Of a stretch of 45,185 nt of DNA, positions 7,025 to 15,059 are shown piece after piece. A program made the position numbers and the translations under genes. The notes under the pieces are model-generated. The model made no database searches. It saw nothing but the letters and a program-made list of their open reading frames with translations, and had not been told where the DNA came from. Source of the DNA: a virus; the IMG/VR virus record IMGVR_UViG_3300032117_000050, positions 1 through 45,185 of that record; one strand, written 5' to 3'. Position 1 is the stretch's first letter, and every line of letters begins with the position of its first letter.

Positions 7025-7333
7025 ATGGCACTTATTTCAGGTAAGTCAGTTAAGCAGGGGCCTAAGGGCGAACCCGCTAACCCAAAGCTATGGAACATGA
7101 TTACAGCTCAAGCTCGTTCTAAGTTCAGCACTTACCCGTCTCCAGCCGCAGCTCACTGGGTTCACGCCAGATATGAGCAGCTTGGTGGAAAGTTCGTACC
7201 ATCTAAGAAAGACATTGACCCACGTTTTAGAGATTACGCGCACGAAGAGCAAGAGAAAAAAGAAGAAACTGCTAAGAAAAAGGTTACTAAGCCAATCGGC
7301 AAAAACCTTATTCGCGGTGAGCATTTCAGATAA
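7025..7333 (+). CDS. Small basic phage protein with YPSP..W motif
   Basis: The product is 102 aa from the ATG at 7025 (a TTG one codon upstream is less likely), with AAGGA at a good distance. A segment KLWNMITAQARSKFSTYPSP followed by AAHWVHARYEQLGGKF resembles a short conserved motif found in many viral proteins that pair a KxxYPSxxAxxW pattern with a GGK. The C-terminal third is Lys/Glu-rich. It lies directly upstream of the portal gene. Function is unknown. Confidence 0.6.
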   Translation: MALISGKSVKQGPKGEPANPKLWNMITAQARSKFSTYPSPAAAHWVHARYEQLGGKFVPSKKDIDPRFRDYAHEEQEKKEETAKKKVTKPIGKNLIRGEHFR

Positions 7334-7363
7334 ACCTTCTTTAAATCTATTTAGGTATTTTAA

Positions 7364-7372
7364 TGGTAAGAT
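7364..7372 (+). promoter_or_regulatory. Candidate extended -10 promoter for portal
   Basis: TGGTAAGAT (TGn-TAAGAT), continuing as TAG, lies 29 nt before the portal start. A nearly identical box, TGATAAGATTAG, lies before the tail chaperone gene at 28086, and TGGTGAGATTA follows the capsid gene. The recurrence suggests a shared late-promoter class. Confidence 0.5.
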
Positions 7373-7400
7373 TAGCTTTCTATTTGAAAGAGGTGATTAG

Positions 7401-10118
7401 GTGAGCGGTATGGATTTCTCCCCACCGAGTTACCGCGCAGCATCCTCTGATTTAACCATCTCCATTTCTCCACTAGGACTAGTGGAATTGGCAGATGAAG
7501 AGTTTGAAGTACACGGTCCCCGCCTTAACCGTTATTCCCTTAACTGGGCTATGTACCTAGGCCACCACTACTCTTATCGCCGTCAAACAGGCGAAACCCA
7601 AATGATGCTCAACTATTACAGAGCATTCTCAGACTTTCTAATTAACTTTACATTCGGTAAGGGCGTTAACTTCCGTAGCCCTAAAGAGACCGAAGCTATT
7701 GTCCCAGACCTGCTTGAGCGCGTATGGGAAGTAGATAACAATAAGGCTACTGTTCTATGGGAAATCGGACAACAAGGAACTGTCTCAGGTGACTGCTTTA
7801 TTAAAGTCGCTTACGAAGAGGCCTACGTAGACCCAGCTGGGCGTCAACACCCTGGACGAGTCCGCATCCTCCCTCTTAACTCTTCTTTCTGTTTCCCAGA
7901 GTTCCACCCCCATGACCGCGAACGTCTTGTGCGTTTTAAGCTCAAGTACCGCTTTTGGGGTTGTGTAGACACTGAAACAGAAGCTCTAACACGCTCTGGG
8001 TGGAAGAGATATGATGAATTAGTTGATGGGGATGAAATTCTTACTCTTGACCCTAATACTGATGAAATCCAGTGGAAATCTGCTCTAATAAATATCTATG
8101 ATTATTCAGGGCATATGGTTCAATGGTCTAATCACATCAATGCTGTCTCTACCCCTAATCATAGGTGGTTAGTCGAAAAACAAGTAGGTAGGAATGACAC
8201 CCTAGCTTATGAGAGACAAATCGCCCGTACAGAGATAGGAATAGATGGAGACCCAAGTATCTCGGACCTCCGAAATGGAAGTCGCATTATAGTAGGTGGT
8301 GGAACTCCACGGGCTTTTTCTACTACTAAAACGATAGAAGATGAAGTTGTAGAGACGTTAGCTTGGTACATATGTGAAGGAAATGACCATACAAACCAAA
8401 ATGGATATCGTTCTGGGAGAATATCTCAAAGTTCTATAGTTTATCCAGAAAAGACAGAGCGTATCCGTACTCTTGCTAAATGGTGGAGGGATACTAAAGG
8501 AGCCAGTTTCTCTGAGGGAGTTATTAAACCTCGCGGGGTTGTTGAATTTTATCTGGGTAAGGGTACTTTTGGAGTATTAGATACTTTGGCACCTAATAAA
8601 GAAATAACTCCAGAACTTATAACCAGTTTGACCGCAGAACAAGCATCTCTCTTTTATGAAACGCTATTAGATGCAGACGGTTGCAGAACCCATGGAGATA
8701 AGAAAACTACCCGATGGACTCAATTAGATGCTGGTCGTAAGGATTCTTTCCAAATGCTGGCAGCTATGCTAGGTATTCGTTCTAATATCACATCAGATAA
8801 TGAAAAAGTACAGGTTTATAGTAAGAGACACATCCTCTCTGACTATACGTCAGCTAGTGCCCAAAGGGTATATTTAGAGGATGGAAAGATTTGGTGTCCT
8901 ACAGTAGATGGTGGTATTTGGTTTGCCCGTAGAGAGGGGTCTACATATTGGACGGGTAATACATCACTAGAAGGCACACGTCAGGTGTTTACCTATACAG
9001 AAATCCTGACAGACGACGTAATTGAGGAATACATCAATGATGAGCTTATTGACTCCCGCCCTAATCCGCTCGGCACTATTCCTGTTATTCATATTCCGAA
9101 TGTTCGTATTAGTGGTAGCCCTTGGGGTCTCAGCGACTGCAACGACATTATTAACATTAATCGCGCTTATAATGAAACTGCCACTGATATTGCTGACATT
9201 GTTAACTACCACGCAGCACCAGTTACGGTCATCATTGGCGCAAAGGCCTCACAATTAGAAAAGGGCGCCAACAAAGTATGGGGCGGACTTCCAAAAGACG
9301 CTCGCGTTGAGAACCTTGAAGGCGGAGCACAAGGACTAAAGGGAGCCATGGAGTTCATGGCTATGATGAAGAAGTCCATGCACGAGATGATTGGTGTTCC
9401 AGAGACTGCTCTTGGACAAGCACAACCTATCTCTAACACCTCAGGCGTTGCACTTTCTATTCAATTCCAGCCTTTGATGAACCGTTACCACCAGAAGATT
9501 ATTCAGTACTCGCACGGACTAGAGCGTGTTAATGAGCTTATCCTCCTAAATCTTGCTCTAAAAGAACCTGAGACCTTTATTTGGGACCCTAACTCAAGCA
9601 CTACTCCGTTAAAGCAAGGTCAACTTGCACAGTTAGACGTTAACGACCCCCTTACTTTCCGTTCATATGTTCACTTCCCACAGCCACTCCCACTAGACAA
9701 GCTGATTGCTCTTAACGAAATTCAATCTAAGTTGTCCCTTGGTCTTGAGTCTAAAGAGGGAGCGCTTCGCTCTCTTGGTGAAGAGTTCCCAGCAGAGAAG
9801 CTCACTGAAATTCGTCAAGAACTTCAAGATGACGCCCTTGCTGATGGCGCACTTAAACTTATTCAAACACAGATTGAGCAGGACATCCTGGCTCTTACAG
9901 GCGCACAGCCTGGTGCCGCTGGTGCTCCATCTACCCCAATGGGTGGTCCTGGAGCTCCTGGTGGAGATGTACCAATGACTCCTACTGAACCTGTCGTACT
10001 AGACGAGGCCACTATCGCCGCACAAATGGGTGACCAAGGCGTACGCGCCCGCCTCGTAACTGATGCTTACGGAACCAAACTCCCACAGAGAAGGGTCCCG
10101 CAAGACTACGAAAAATAA
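7401..10118 (+). CDS. Portal protein, interrupted by an intein
   Basis: The 905-aa precursor yields a ~572-aa portal after removal of a 333-aa intein. The portal forms the dodecameric DNA channel at one head vertex and docks the terminase and tail. Typical portal features follow the intein: GSPWGLSDCNDIININRAYNE, then the segment containing GVPETALGQ and SNTSGVALSIQFQPLM, and a Pro/Gly-rich tail. Start is GTG 7401 behind AGAGGTGA; ATG 7410 is an alternative. The neighbours (terminase upstream, scaffold and capsid downstream) agree with the call. Confidence 0.92.
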   Translation: MSGMDFSPPSYRAASSDLTISISPLGLVELADEEFEVHGPRLNRYSLNWAMYLGHHYSYRRQTGETQMMLNYYRAFSDFLINFTFGKGVNFRSPKETEAIVPDLLERVWEVDNNKATVLWEIGQQGTVSGDCFIKVAYEEAYVDPAGRQHPGRVRILPLNSSFCFPEFHPHDRERLVRFKLKYRFWGCVDTETEALTRSGWKRYDELVDGDEILTLDPNTDEIQWKSALINIYDYSGHMVQWSNHINAVSTPNHRWLVEKQVGRNDTLAYERQIARTEIGIDGDPSISDLRNGSRIIVGGGTPRAFSTTKTIEDEVVETLAWYICEGNDHTNQNGYRSGRISQSSIVYPEKTERIRTLAKWWRDTKGASFSEGVIKPRGVVEFYLGKGTFGVLDTLAPNKEITPELITSLTAEQASLFYETLLDADGCRTHGDKKTTRWTQLDAGRKDSFQMLAAMLGIRSNITSDNEKVQVYSKRHILSDYTSASAQRVYLEDGKIWCPTVDGGIWFARREGSTYWTGNTSLEGTRQVFTYTEILTDDVIEEYINDELIDSRPNPLGTIPVIHIPNVRISGSPWGLSDCNDIININRAYNETATDIADIVNYHAAPVTVIIGAKASQLEKGANKVWGGLPKDARVENLEGGAQGLKGAMEFMAMMKKSMHEMIGVPETALGQAQPISNTSGVALSIQFQPLMNRYHQKIIQYSHGLERVNELILLNLALKEPETFIWDPNSSTTPLKQGQLAQLDVNDPLTFRSYVHFPQPLPLDKLIALNEIQSKLSLGLESKEGALRSLGEEFPAEKLTEIRQELQDDALADGALKLIQTQIEQDILALTGAQPGAAGAPSTPMGGPGAPGGDVPMTPTEPVVLDEATIAAQMGDQGVRARLVTDAYGTKLPQRRVPQDYEK
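7962..8960 (+). mobile_element. Full-size intein with two LAGLIDADG motifs, in portal
   Basis: The insert runs from Cys188 (CVDTETEALTRSGWKRYDEL) to Asn520, with Thr521 as the downstream nucleophile. The C-terminal junction is WTGN/T: the penultimate residue is Gly rather than the usual His, as seen in a subgroup of phage inteins ending ...ARRxG..YxTGN. Block B is STPNHRWLV. Two LAGLIDADG-type motifs, LAWYICEGN (320-328) and LFYETLLDADG (417-427), imply a complete monomeric homing endonuclease. The DNA is visibly more AT-rich and uses more AGA/AGG codons than the surrounding extein, consistent with later acquisition. Confidence 0.9.
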
Positions 10119-10243
10119 TGCTATTTAAGCAGACAATTTCGCAGTATAAAGAGAAAATAAAGATACTAATAAACGTTAGGTCATATGTGCTACGAGCTTA
10201 GGCTCATTCGGAAAACGACCCCTAGGATGCAAAGGATATAAGT
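10119..10243 (+). other. Non-coding leader upstream of scaffold gene
   Basis: This 125-nt gap holds an AT-rich first half (AAGAGAAAATAAAGATAC region) and a second half with short paired segments, including GAGC-TTAG-GCTC at 10194-10205, and AAAGGATATAAGT before the start codon. No terminator-like T tract is present. It may be a structured 5' leader that sets scaffold or capsid expression. Confidence 0.3.
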
Positions 10244-11041
10244 ATGTCAGATACTGCAAATGCAATGGCTAATGCTTTTGAAGCAGAAGCTGGTACAGCT
10301 CCAGTTGTAAATGTGTCGGGCGTTGACGCGCCTACTGTTAACACTACTGCTACGAATGCAGCTACTCCAAAGTTTTATACTGAGGAAGACTTAGCTCGTG
10401 TTCGTTCGCAAGAGAAGGACAAGCTTTACCCAGAAATCGAAAGATTGAAGGAACAAGTTAGCTCTCTTGCTAAGGAGAAGGAAGAAAAAGCCGCTCGTAA
10501 GGCAGCTCAAGCAGCAGAAGAAGCTGCAGAAGCTGAGGCTCAACAAAAGGCTAAATTGGAAAGTGACTTGGACGCCAAGGAACTTCTAAAGCTTAAAGAG
10601 CAAGAGTGGCAAGAGCAGTTGGCACGTGAGCGTTCGGAACGCGAAACGGCCTTCGCTCTTCTGGAGCGTGAACGAGAGTTCGCAAACTTGCAGAATTATA
10701 AGCAACAACTGCTTGACGCTGAAGGCGACAATGTTATGCCACAGCTTCTCAAGTATCTTCAGGGTAATACCCGTGAAGAGCTTGAAGCTAGCTTGGCAGA
10801 TTTGAAGGCTCAGTCTGAAAGCATTTTGACAGATGCGCAAGCTGCTATCCAGCAGCAGCGTAAAGAGCAAGTTGGAACAAGGGCGACCTTGCCTCCTAAC
10901 GGACCTCTCGAAACCAATATGGAGCAACGTCAGTTAACGCCGCAAGAAATTGCAGCAATGCCGCTAAACGAATACGCAAAGTACCGCGACAAGCTTCTAA
11001 GCCCTGCCGCTCGGAATCAATCCCGTGGTTTGTTCGGCTAA
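10244..11041 (+). CDS. Capsid scaffolding protein
   Basis: The 265-aa product is dominated by a long charged coiled coil (about 60-165, repeated K/E/A/Q), preceded by a disordered Ala/Thr/Val-rich start and a short motif KFYTEEDLARVRSQEKDK typical of phage scaffolds. The C-terminus (LTPQEIAAMPLNEYAKYRDKL) is a likely capsid-binding helix. Scaffolds template prohead assembly and are then removed. Its place between portal and major capsid is the standard one. Confidence 0.88.
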   Translation: MSDTANAMANAFEAEAGTAPVVNVSGVDAPTVNTTATNAATPKFYTEEDLARVRSQEKDKLYPEIERLKEQVSSLAKEKEEKAARKAAQAAEEAAEAEAQQKAKLESDLDAKELLKLKEQEWQEQLARERSERETAFALLEREREFANLQNYKQQLLDAEGDNVMPQLLKYLQGNTREELEASLADLKAQSESILTDAQAAIQQQRKEQVGTRATLPPNGPLETNMEQRQLTPQEIAAMPLNEYAKYRDKLLSPAARNQSRGLFG

Positions 11042-11079
11042 CCCACAACCTCAAAACTATTAACAAGGAGTCATAGCTA

Positions 11080-12150
11080 ATGGCATCAGGAATTACAGGT
11101 ACAGGTAACCTTGCCGCGTCACCTACAGCCTATTCAGGCACAAACACCCAGCTCACCCAAGCGATTCAGACAATCTGGTCCAAGGAAATCTTGTTCCAAG
11201 CAATGCCTATTCTTCGCTTTGAGCAATTCGCAGTTAAGAAGACAGAACTCGGCGTAGCCCCTGGTCTTCAGATTAACTTCATGCGTTACAACAACCTCGG
11301 CTTTGCTTCACCGCTCGTCGAAGGTGTTCGTATGCAGACAAACGCACTTACAGCTCAACAGTTCTCAATCACAGTAACAGAGCATGGTTATGCTCTTGCT
11401 GTTTCTGAGCTTCTCTTGAACGCATCATTCGATGACGTTATGGCTTCAGCCTCACGTCTTCTTGGCCGTAACATGGCTATCTATCTTGACCAACTCTCAC
11501 GCGACACTCTCTACCAAGCATCTTCAACCATTTATGGTGAAGACCGTTCAGCGCTCACCGCTGTTAACAACTGGTACGCAGATGGAACAAAGGGTACATC
11601 TCGTGCGTCACTGACAGGTACTTACTACATGACTCCTCACACCGTCAAGGACGCTGTTGAGAGCCTAGCAACCAAGAACATCCCTCGCCTCGGTGAGACC
11701 TATGTATGTTTCGTTCACCCACACCAAAGCCGCAAGCTTCGTGACATGCCTGAATTCATTGAAGTCACAAAGTACGCTGCTCCAGGAAACTTCATGCTCG
11801 GTGAAATCGGCCGTTTGTATGACTGCGTATTCATTGAGACCACTCAGGTTCTCAAGGTCGCTGGTGGAGCTGGTACTTCTTACACTGCTGATACAGCTGT
11901 AGCTAACCCAACCATCACCCCTGGTGGAGGTTACACAACTCCAGCTACCCTCACAGGTAACGGAGCTAACGACCGCTACTCAGCTATCTTCATTGGAGAT
12001 AACGCTTTCGGTCACGCTATCTCACTCCCAGTCGAGCTCCGCGATGGCGGTATCTTGGACTTCGGTCGTGAGCACGCACTTGCTTGGTACTCAATCTTCG
12101 GTCTTGGTCTTATCACTGACCAAAGCGTCATCATAGCCGAAACCAATTAG
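11080..12150 (+). CDS. Major capsid protein, N4-gp56 family
   Basis: The 356-aa product shows the N4-gp56-type capsid layout: N-terminal QAIQTIWSKEILFQAMP, the strand LGVAPGLQINFMRYNN, then LTEG-like PLVEGV, ITVTEHGYALAVSELLL, and a C-terminal region with IFIGDNAFGHAI and GREHALAWYSIFGLGLI. It assembles the icosahedral head with an HK97-like fold. A Thr/Gly-rich loop at about 262-300 could be a surface insertion. An AAGGAG site precedes the ATG. The head type is more often seen in podoviruses and some siphoviruses and is here combined with a contractile tail. Confidence 0.9.
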   Translation: MASGITGTGNLAASPTAYSGTNTQLTQAIQTIWSKEILFQAMPILRFEQFAVKKTELGVAPGLQINFMRYNNLGFASPLVEGVRMQTNALTAQQFSITVTEHGYALAVSELLLNASFDDVMASASRLLGRNMAIYLDQLSRDTLYQASSTIYGEDRSALTAVNNWYADGTKGTSRASLTGTYYMTPHTVKDAVESLATKNIPRLGETYVCFVHPHQSRKLRDMPEFIEVTKYAAPGNFMLGEIGRLYDCVFIETTQVLKVAGGAGTSYTADTAVANPTITPGGGYTTPATLTGNGANDRYSAIFIGDNAFGHAISLPVELRDGGILDFGREHALAWYSIFGLGLITDQSVIIAETN

Positions 12151-12159
12151 CCTAAACAG

Positions 12160-12168
12160 TGGTGAGAT
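12160..12168 (+). promoter_or_regulatory. Candidate extended -10 promoter after capsid gene
   Basis: TGGTGAGAT followed by TA resembles the TGn-TAAGAT boxes at 7364 and 28086. Transcription would start at about 12175, at the foot of the hairpin 12172-12196. Confidence 0.4.
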
Positions 12169-12171
12169 TAT

Positions 12172-12196
12172 CCTAGTAGGCAAATGACCTACTAGG
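12172..12196 (+). other. Perfect 9-bp hairpin overlapping a ribosome-binding-like site
   Basis: CCTAGTAGG and CCTACTAGG pair perfectly around the loop CAAATGA. The 3' arm runs into AGGAGG (12194-12199), so the hairpin partly covers a strong ribosome-binding sequence. Only a 14-codon frame (12210-12254) follows. No T tract follows, so this is not a standard terminator. It may be a 5' stabilising or attenuating structure. Confidence 0.5.
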
Positions 12197-12312
12197 AGGT
12201 CTTATTATTATGGCAGTACAGCATGTTAAAAGTGAGTGCCCGAAAGGACCTTAAAGGCCGCGGTAAAGTACTTACAGTCAGAAACCAACTAATACAACTA
12301 AATAGCTAAAAG

Positions 12313-12338
12313 GGCGGGGGCGTTGAACCCCCCGCCTT
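12313..12338 (+). terminator. GC-rich hairpin, possible terminator
   Basis: GGCGGGGG pairs with CCCCCGCC around an 8-nt loop and is followed by only TT. The stem is very strong but the T tract is short, so it may be a weak terminator or an mRNA end-protecting structure. Confidence 0.5.
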
Positions 12339-12370
12339 ATCCAACCGAGATACTAATTAGGAGAATACAA

Positions 12371-12736
12371 ATGGCTAAAGCAAAGCCCACCGATGTAACG
12401 GGTCGTATGCGCGAAGAGCTAGCTGCTAAGAACATTGAAGCTACTCAAGAGGCAGCGAACAAGATGTCTATGGCAACAGCTCAAGCAAAGATTGACCTTG
12501 AGACCAATGTTATTGACGCAACAGTTCCAGAGCGTCAAACCGTGATTGTAGATGAAGTAATCACAGTCGCTAATCCAGATGAGGATTACGTTGAAATCCG
12601 CGTTGTTGAGGATGTTGAAAACATGACCTTAGGCGCAGGAAACACATACAGCTTTAAGGCAGGACAGCGTTACAAGGTAACCCGTCATGTTGCACAGCAC
12701 CTGAAGGAAAAAGGTCGTCTAGCTGGAGTTATTTAA
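12371..12736 (+). CDS. Probable head protein downstream of capsid
   Basis: The product is 121 aa. The start at 12371 is chosen because AGGAGAA lies just upstream; a longer frame upstream would run through the hairpin and has no ribosome site. The first half is a charged helix (REELAAKNIEATQEAANKM) and the second half has beta character with EIRVVEDVENMTLGAGNTYS and a final helix HVAQHLKEKGRL. Proteins of this size and place, with a C-terminal YKV.xxxVAxxLxxKG pattern, occur behind capsid genes of many phages and are usually annotated as head or tail-connector components. Confidence 0.6.
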   Translation: MAKAKPTDVTGRMREELAAKNIEATQEAANKMSMATAQAKIDLETNVIDATVPERQTVIVDEVITVANPDEDYVEIRVVEDVENMTLGAGNTYSFKAGQRYKVTRHVAQHLKEKGRLAGVI

Positions 12737-12745
12737 TAGATAACT

Positions 12746-12783
12746 AAAGAAGTGGGCGCCTCTTCGGGGGCGCTTCTTCGTTT
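12746..12783 (+). terminator. Rho-independent terminator (bulged stem)
   Basis: AAGAAG and GCGCC on the 5' side pair with GGCGC and TTCTT on the 3' side, with a small bulge and a loop containing TCTTCGG, followed by CGTTTG. It closes the head module. Confidence 0.7.
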
Positions 12784-12844
12784 GTACAGACTTTTATTAA
12801 AAAATCCGACACCATTGGATATGTTGATGTGAGGAGTTTTCTTA

Positions 12845-13909
12845 GTGGCCACAGTAGTTGACCTAATCTCAAGAGTAAGACTTGAGCTTGGAGACCAAGC
12901 TTCACAGTTTTCTTACTCAGCGACGGGTGATGACTCTACAACCACCTTCAGCTTAGGCTATAAGCCTGTTGACCCCACTACTCTATTAGTAACTGTAGCC
13001 AACACAAACATACCTACCCCTGCTGGGTACACCCTTGAGCAGGATACTGGAGTAATCCATTTTGTTACACCCCCAGCCGCATCCGATTCTATAGTGGTCA
13101 GTGGCATTCATTATCGTTATTTTACGGATGATGACATCACTATCTTTCTTAATACAGCCATTGTTGAGCATACTTTTAACCGCACAGACGTCTACGGCTC
13201 TCAGATAACCGTAGCCACCATCCCTTCTGTAGAGGAGTACCCAATCGCGGTACTTGCTATCGTGGATGCCCTTTGGGCTTTGGCAACCGACGCGGCGTTT
13301 GATATTAACATTACCGCCCCAGACGGCGTAGTTATCCCACGCTCACAACGGTTCTCTCAGCTCAGCATGCACATTGAAAAGCGCATGGAGAACTACAAGA
13401 TGCTCTGCGCCCAGCTTAACGTGGGTCTTTATCGTATTGAAATGGGTACGCTTATCCGCACCTCGCGTACAACTAACAAGTACATCCCTATCTACATGGG
13501 TCAAGAAGTTGATGACTCTCGCCAGCCAGAGCGCGTTTACATCAATAACAACCTCATGGGCCGCAATGCTCCCATTGCGTACTGCAACGTACAAGACATT
13601 GTTCTATATCAAGGTGACTCATTCTATACAGAAATAGATTTCCCATTTGATATTACTGGACTCAACTTTAAAGCTCAGATTCGCACCTACCCTAACTCGC
13701 CATCTCTGTATGGAACCTTCACGATTACTGTACTCTCCACCAGCTCATCTGTCAGTACGATTAGCCTTACCCTTACCAATTCAGACACTGCGTACATGCC
13801 TGTCCGTGCTTTCTGGGACCTGCAAGCGACATCAGCCACAGACTCAACTTACGAGCAAACTTACGTGCGTGGACAAGTATTTACTATCCAGCAGGTGACC
13901 CTTGACTAG
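12845..13909 (+). CDS. Connector/fibre-base protein with C-terminal beta-domain
   Basis: The 354-aa product begins at GTG with GAGGAG upstream. The N-terminal ~190 residues (VVDLISRVRLELGDQ, a beta segment, then YPIAVLAIVDALWALATDAAF) resemble head-tail connector or neck proteins. The last ~105 residues form a separate beta-domain (VLYQGDSFYTEIDFPFDITG, FKAQIRTYPN, FWDLQATSA, YVRGQVFTI) like the N-terminal baseplate-attachment domains of phage fibre proteins (BppU-like). This suggests a two-part protein joining the tail region to a fibre. The assignment is by pattern only. Confidence 0.6.
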   Translation: MATVVDLISRVRLELGDQASQFSYSATGDDSTTTFSLGYKPVDPTTLLVTVANTNIPTPAGYTLEQDTGVIHFVTPPAASDSIVVSGIHYRYFTDDDITIFLNTAIVEHTFNRTDVYGSQITVATIPSVEEYPIAVLAIVDALWALATDAAFDINITAPDGVVIPRSQRFSQLSMHIEKRMENYKMLCAQLNVGLYRIEMGTLIRTSRTTNKYIPIYMGQEVDDSRQPERVYINNNLMGRNAPIAYCNVQDIVLYQGDSFYTEIDFPFDITGLNFKAQIRTYPNSPSLYGTFTITVLSTSSSVSTISLTLTNSDTAYMPVRAFWDLQATSATDSTYEQTYVRGQVFTIQQVTLD

Positions 13910-15050
13910 TTGTGGCTGTGGTTATAACGGAGGACCTGGCTGCACCTGCGTAGCCCAAACAATTACTATTATTCCTCCTGCGTCTATTCCTATTGTTATT
14001 GGAACTGGGCAAGGCGGAACTCGTGGCGTTCAAGGTATCCAAGGTGCACAGGGCGTACAAGGCACGCAAGGTGTGCAAGGCCCTAACGCGGCAATCTATT
14101 TTGGTTTAACCCCACCAGCTAACCCGCTTATCGGTGACCGTTGGATTGACTCTTCTTCTGGCTCTGAGTACACATGGGTATACGACGGAAATTCTTATGC
14201 GTGGGTAGAAGTATCCGCAAGCGGGTACGTAGGTACTCAAGGAACTCAAGGTACCCAAGGTACTCAAGGTACTCAAGGATTTGTTGGGGCACAAGGAATT
14301 CAGGGTACACAAGGTGCGCAGGGCCTACTTGGGTTGCAAGGATTTGTTGGTAATCAAGGAACAACTGGTGCACAGGGTACAACTGGTACTCAAGGTATTA
14401 ACGGATTACAAGGCGCCATTGGTACCAACGGAACTCAAGGTACACAGGGTTCAACAGGTTTACAGGGCGCTCAAGGTGTTCAAGGCCTTCAAGGTACTCA
14501 AGGGCTTGTTGGTACGCAGGGGACCCTTGGTATGCAAGGTGCGCAAGGTACTAATGGTGCACAGGGACTACAAGGAATTTCTATACAGGGTATTCAGGGT
14601 ATTCAAGGAACAACAGGTAGTCAGGGCACAGCTGGTTCGCAGGGATTACAGGGAACGATTGGTAGCCAAGGAGCTCAAGGCACTAGTGGTCTTCAAGGTA
14701 CAGCTGGTAGCCAAGGAACTACAGGTTTACAGGGCAGTCAAGGCGTTCAGGGCGTACAGGGAACTACTGGAACCCAAGGTTTAACTGGGCTACAAGGATT
14801 CATCGGAACCCAAGGAGCAACGGGAACTCAAGGTTTCACAGGCTCTCAAGGAACTATCGGAACAACTGGCTCGAATGGTTCGCAAGGAACACAAGGTATT
14901 CAAGGTATTCAAGGTATTCAAGGTATTCAATCAACCCAAGGAACAACTGGACTTCAAGGTCTGCAAGGACCTCAGGGCGTACAAGGACTACTTAACACGG
15001 TAATCTATGATTCTGACCAAGGCGTTATTTCACAACAGATGTTCAGTTAA
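13902..15050 (+). CDS. Collagen-like (Gly-X-Gln) fibre protein
   Basis: Starting at TTG 13902, overlapping the previous gene by 8 nt, the 382-aa product has a Cys-rich start (CGCGYNGGPGCTC), a short collagen-like run, a globular insert of about 55 residues (IYFGLTPPANPLIGDRWIDS and the following EYTWVYDGNSYAWVEVS) and then about 85 Gly-X-Gln/Thr triplets. The insert matches the small fibre-attachment module with GDxWxdSxxGxxyxyYDG. It ends with only about 20 non-repeat residues, so it has no obvious receptor-binding head. The triple-helical shaft may pair with another tip protein. Confidence 0.8.
   Translation: MTSCGCGYNGGPGCTCVAQTITIIPPASIPIVIGTGQGGTRGVQGIQGAQGVQGTQGVQGPNAAIYFGLTPPANPLIGDRWIDSSSGSEYTWVYDGNSYAWVEVSASGYVGTQGTQGTQGTQGTQGFVGAQGIQGTQGAQGLLGLQGFVGNQGTTGAQGTTGTQGINGLQGAIGTNGTQGTQGSTGLQGAQGVQGLQGTQGLVGTQGTLGMQGAQGTNGAQGLQGISIQGIQGIQGTTGSQGTAGSQGLQGTIGSQGAQGTSGLQGTAGSQGTTGLQGSQGVQGVQGTTGTQGLTGLQGFIGTQGATGTQGFTGSQGTIGTTGSNGSQGTQGIQGIQGIQGIQSTQGTTGLQGLQGPQGVQGLLNTVIYDSDQGVISQQMFS
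14895..14930 (+). repeat. Four perfect tandem copies of a 9-nt repeat
   Basis: GGTATTCAA occurs four times in a row (Gly-Ile-Gln triplets) and is followed by a register irregularity (Gln-Ser-Thr-Gln). Slippage here would change shaft length in frame. Confidence 0.9.
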
Positions 15051-15059
15051 GGAGAACAC

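Noticed and set aside
5056-8960. Group I introns instead of inteins
   Set aside because: Both inserts stay in frame throughout, begin with Cys and end with Asn before a Cys or Thr, and carry splicing blocks, so protein splicing explains them.
12210-12254. 14-codon reading frame behind AGGAGG
   Set aside because: Too short to call as a gene; kept only as part of the interval finding.
12323-12370. Upstream extension of the 121-aa gene to 12323
   Set aside because: The extension runs through the GC hairpin and lacks a ribosome site, while AGGAGAA lies just before the ATG at 12371.
14281-14784. Alternative + frame inside the collagen-like gene
   Set aside because: Repeat DNA keeps several frames open; the product is a Val/Lys/Leu repeat with no start signal.
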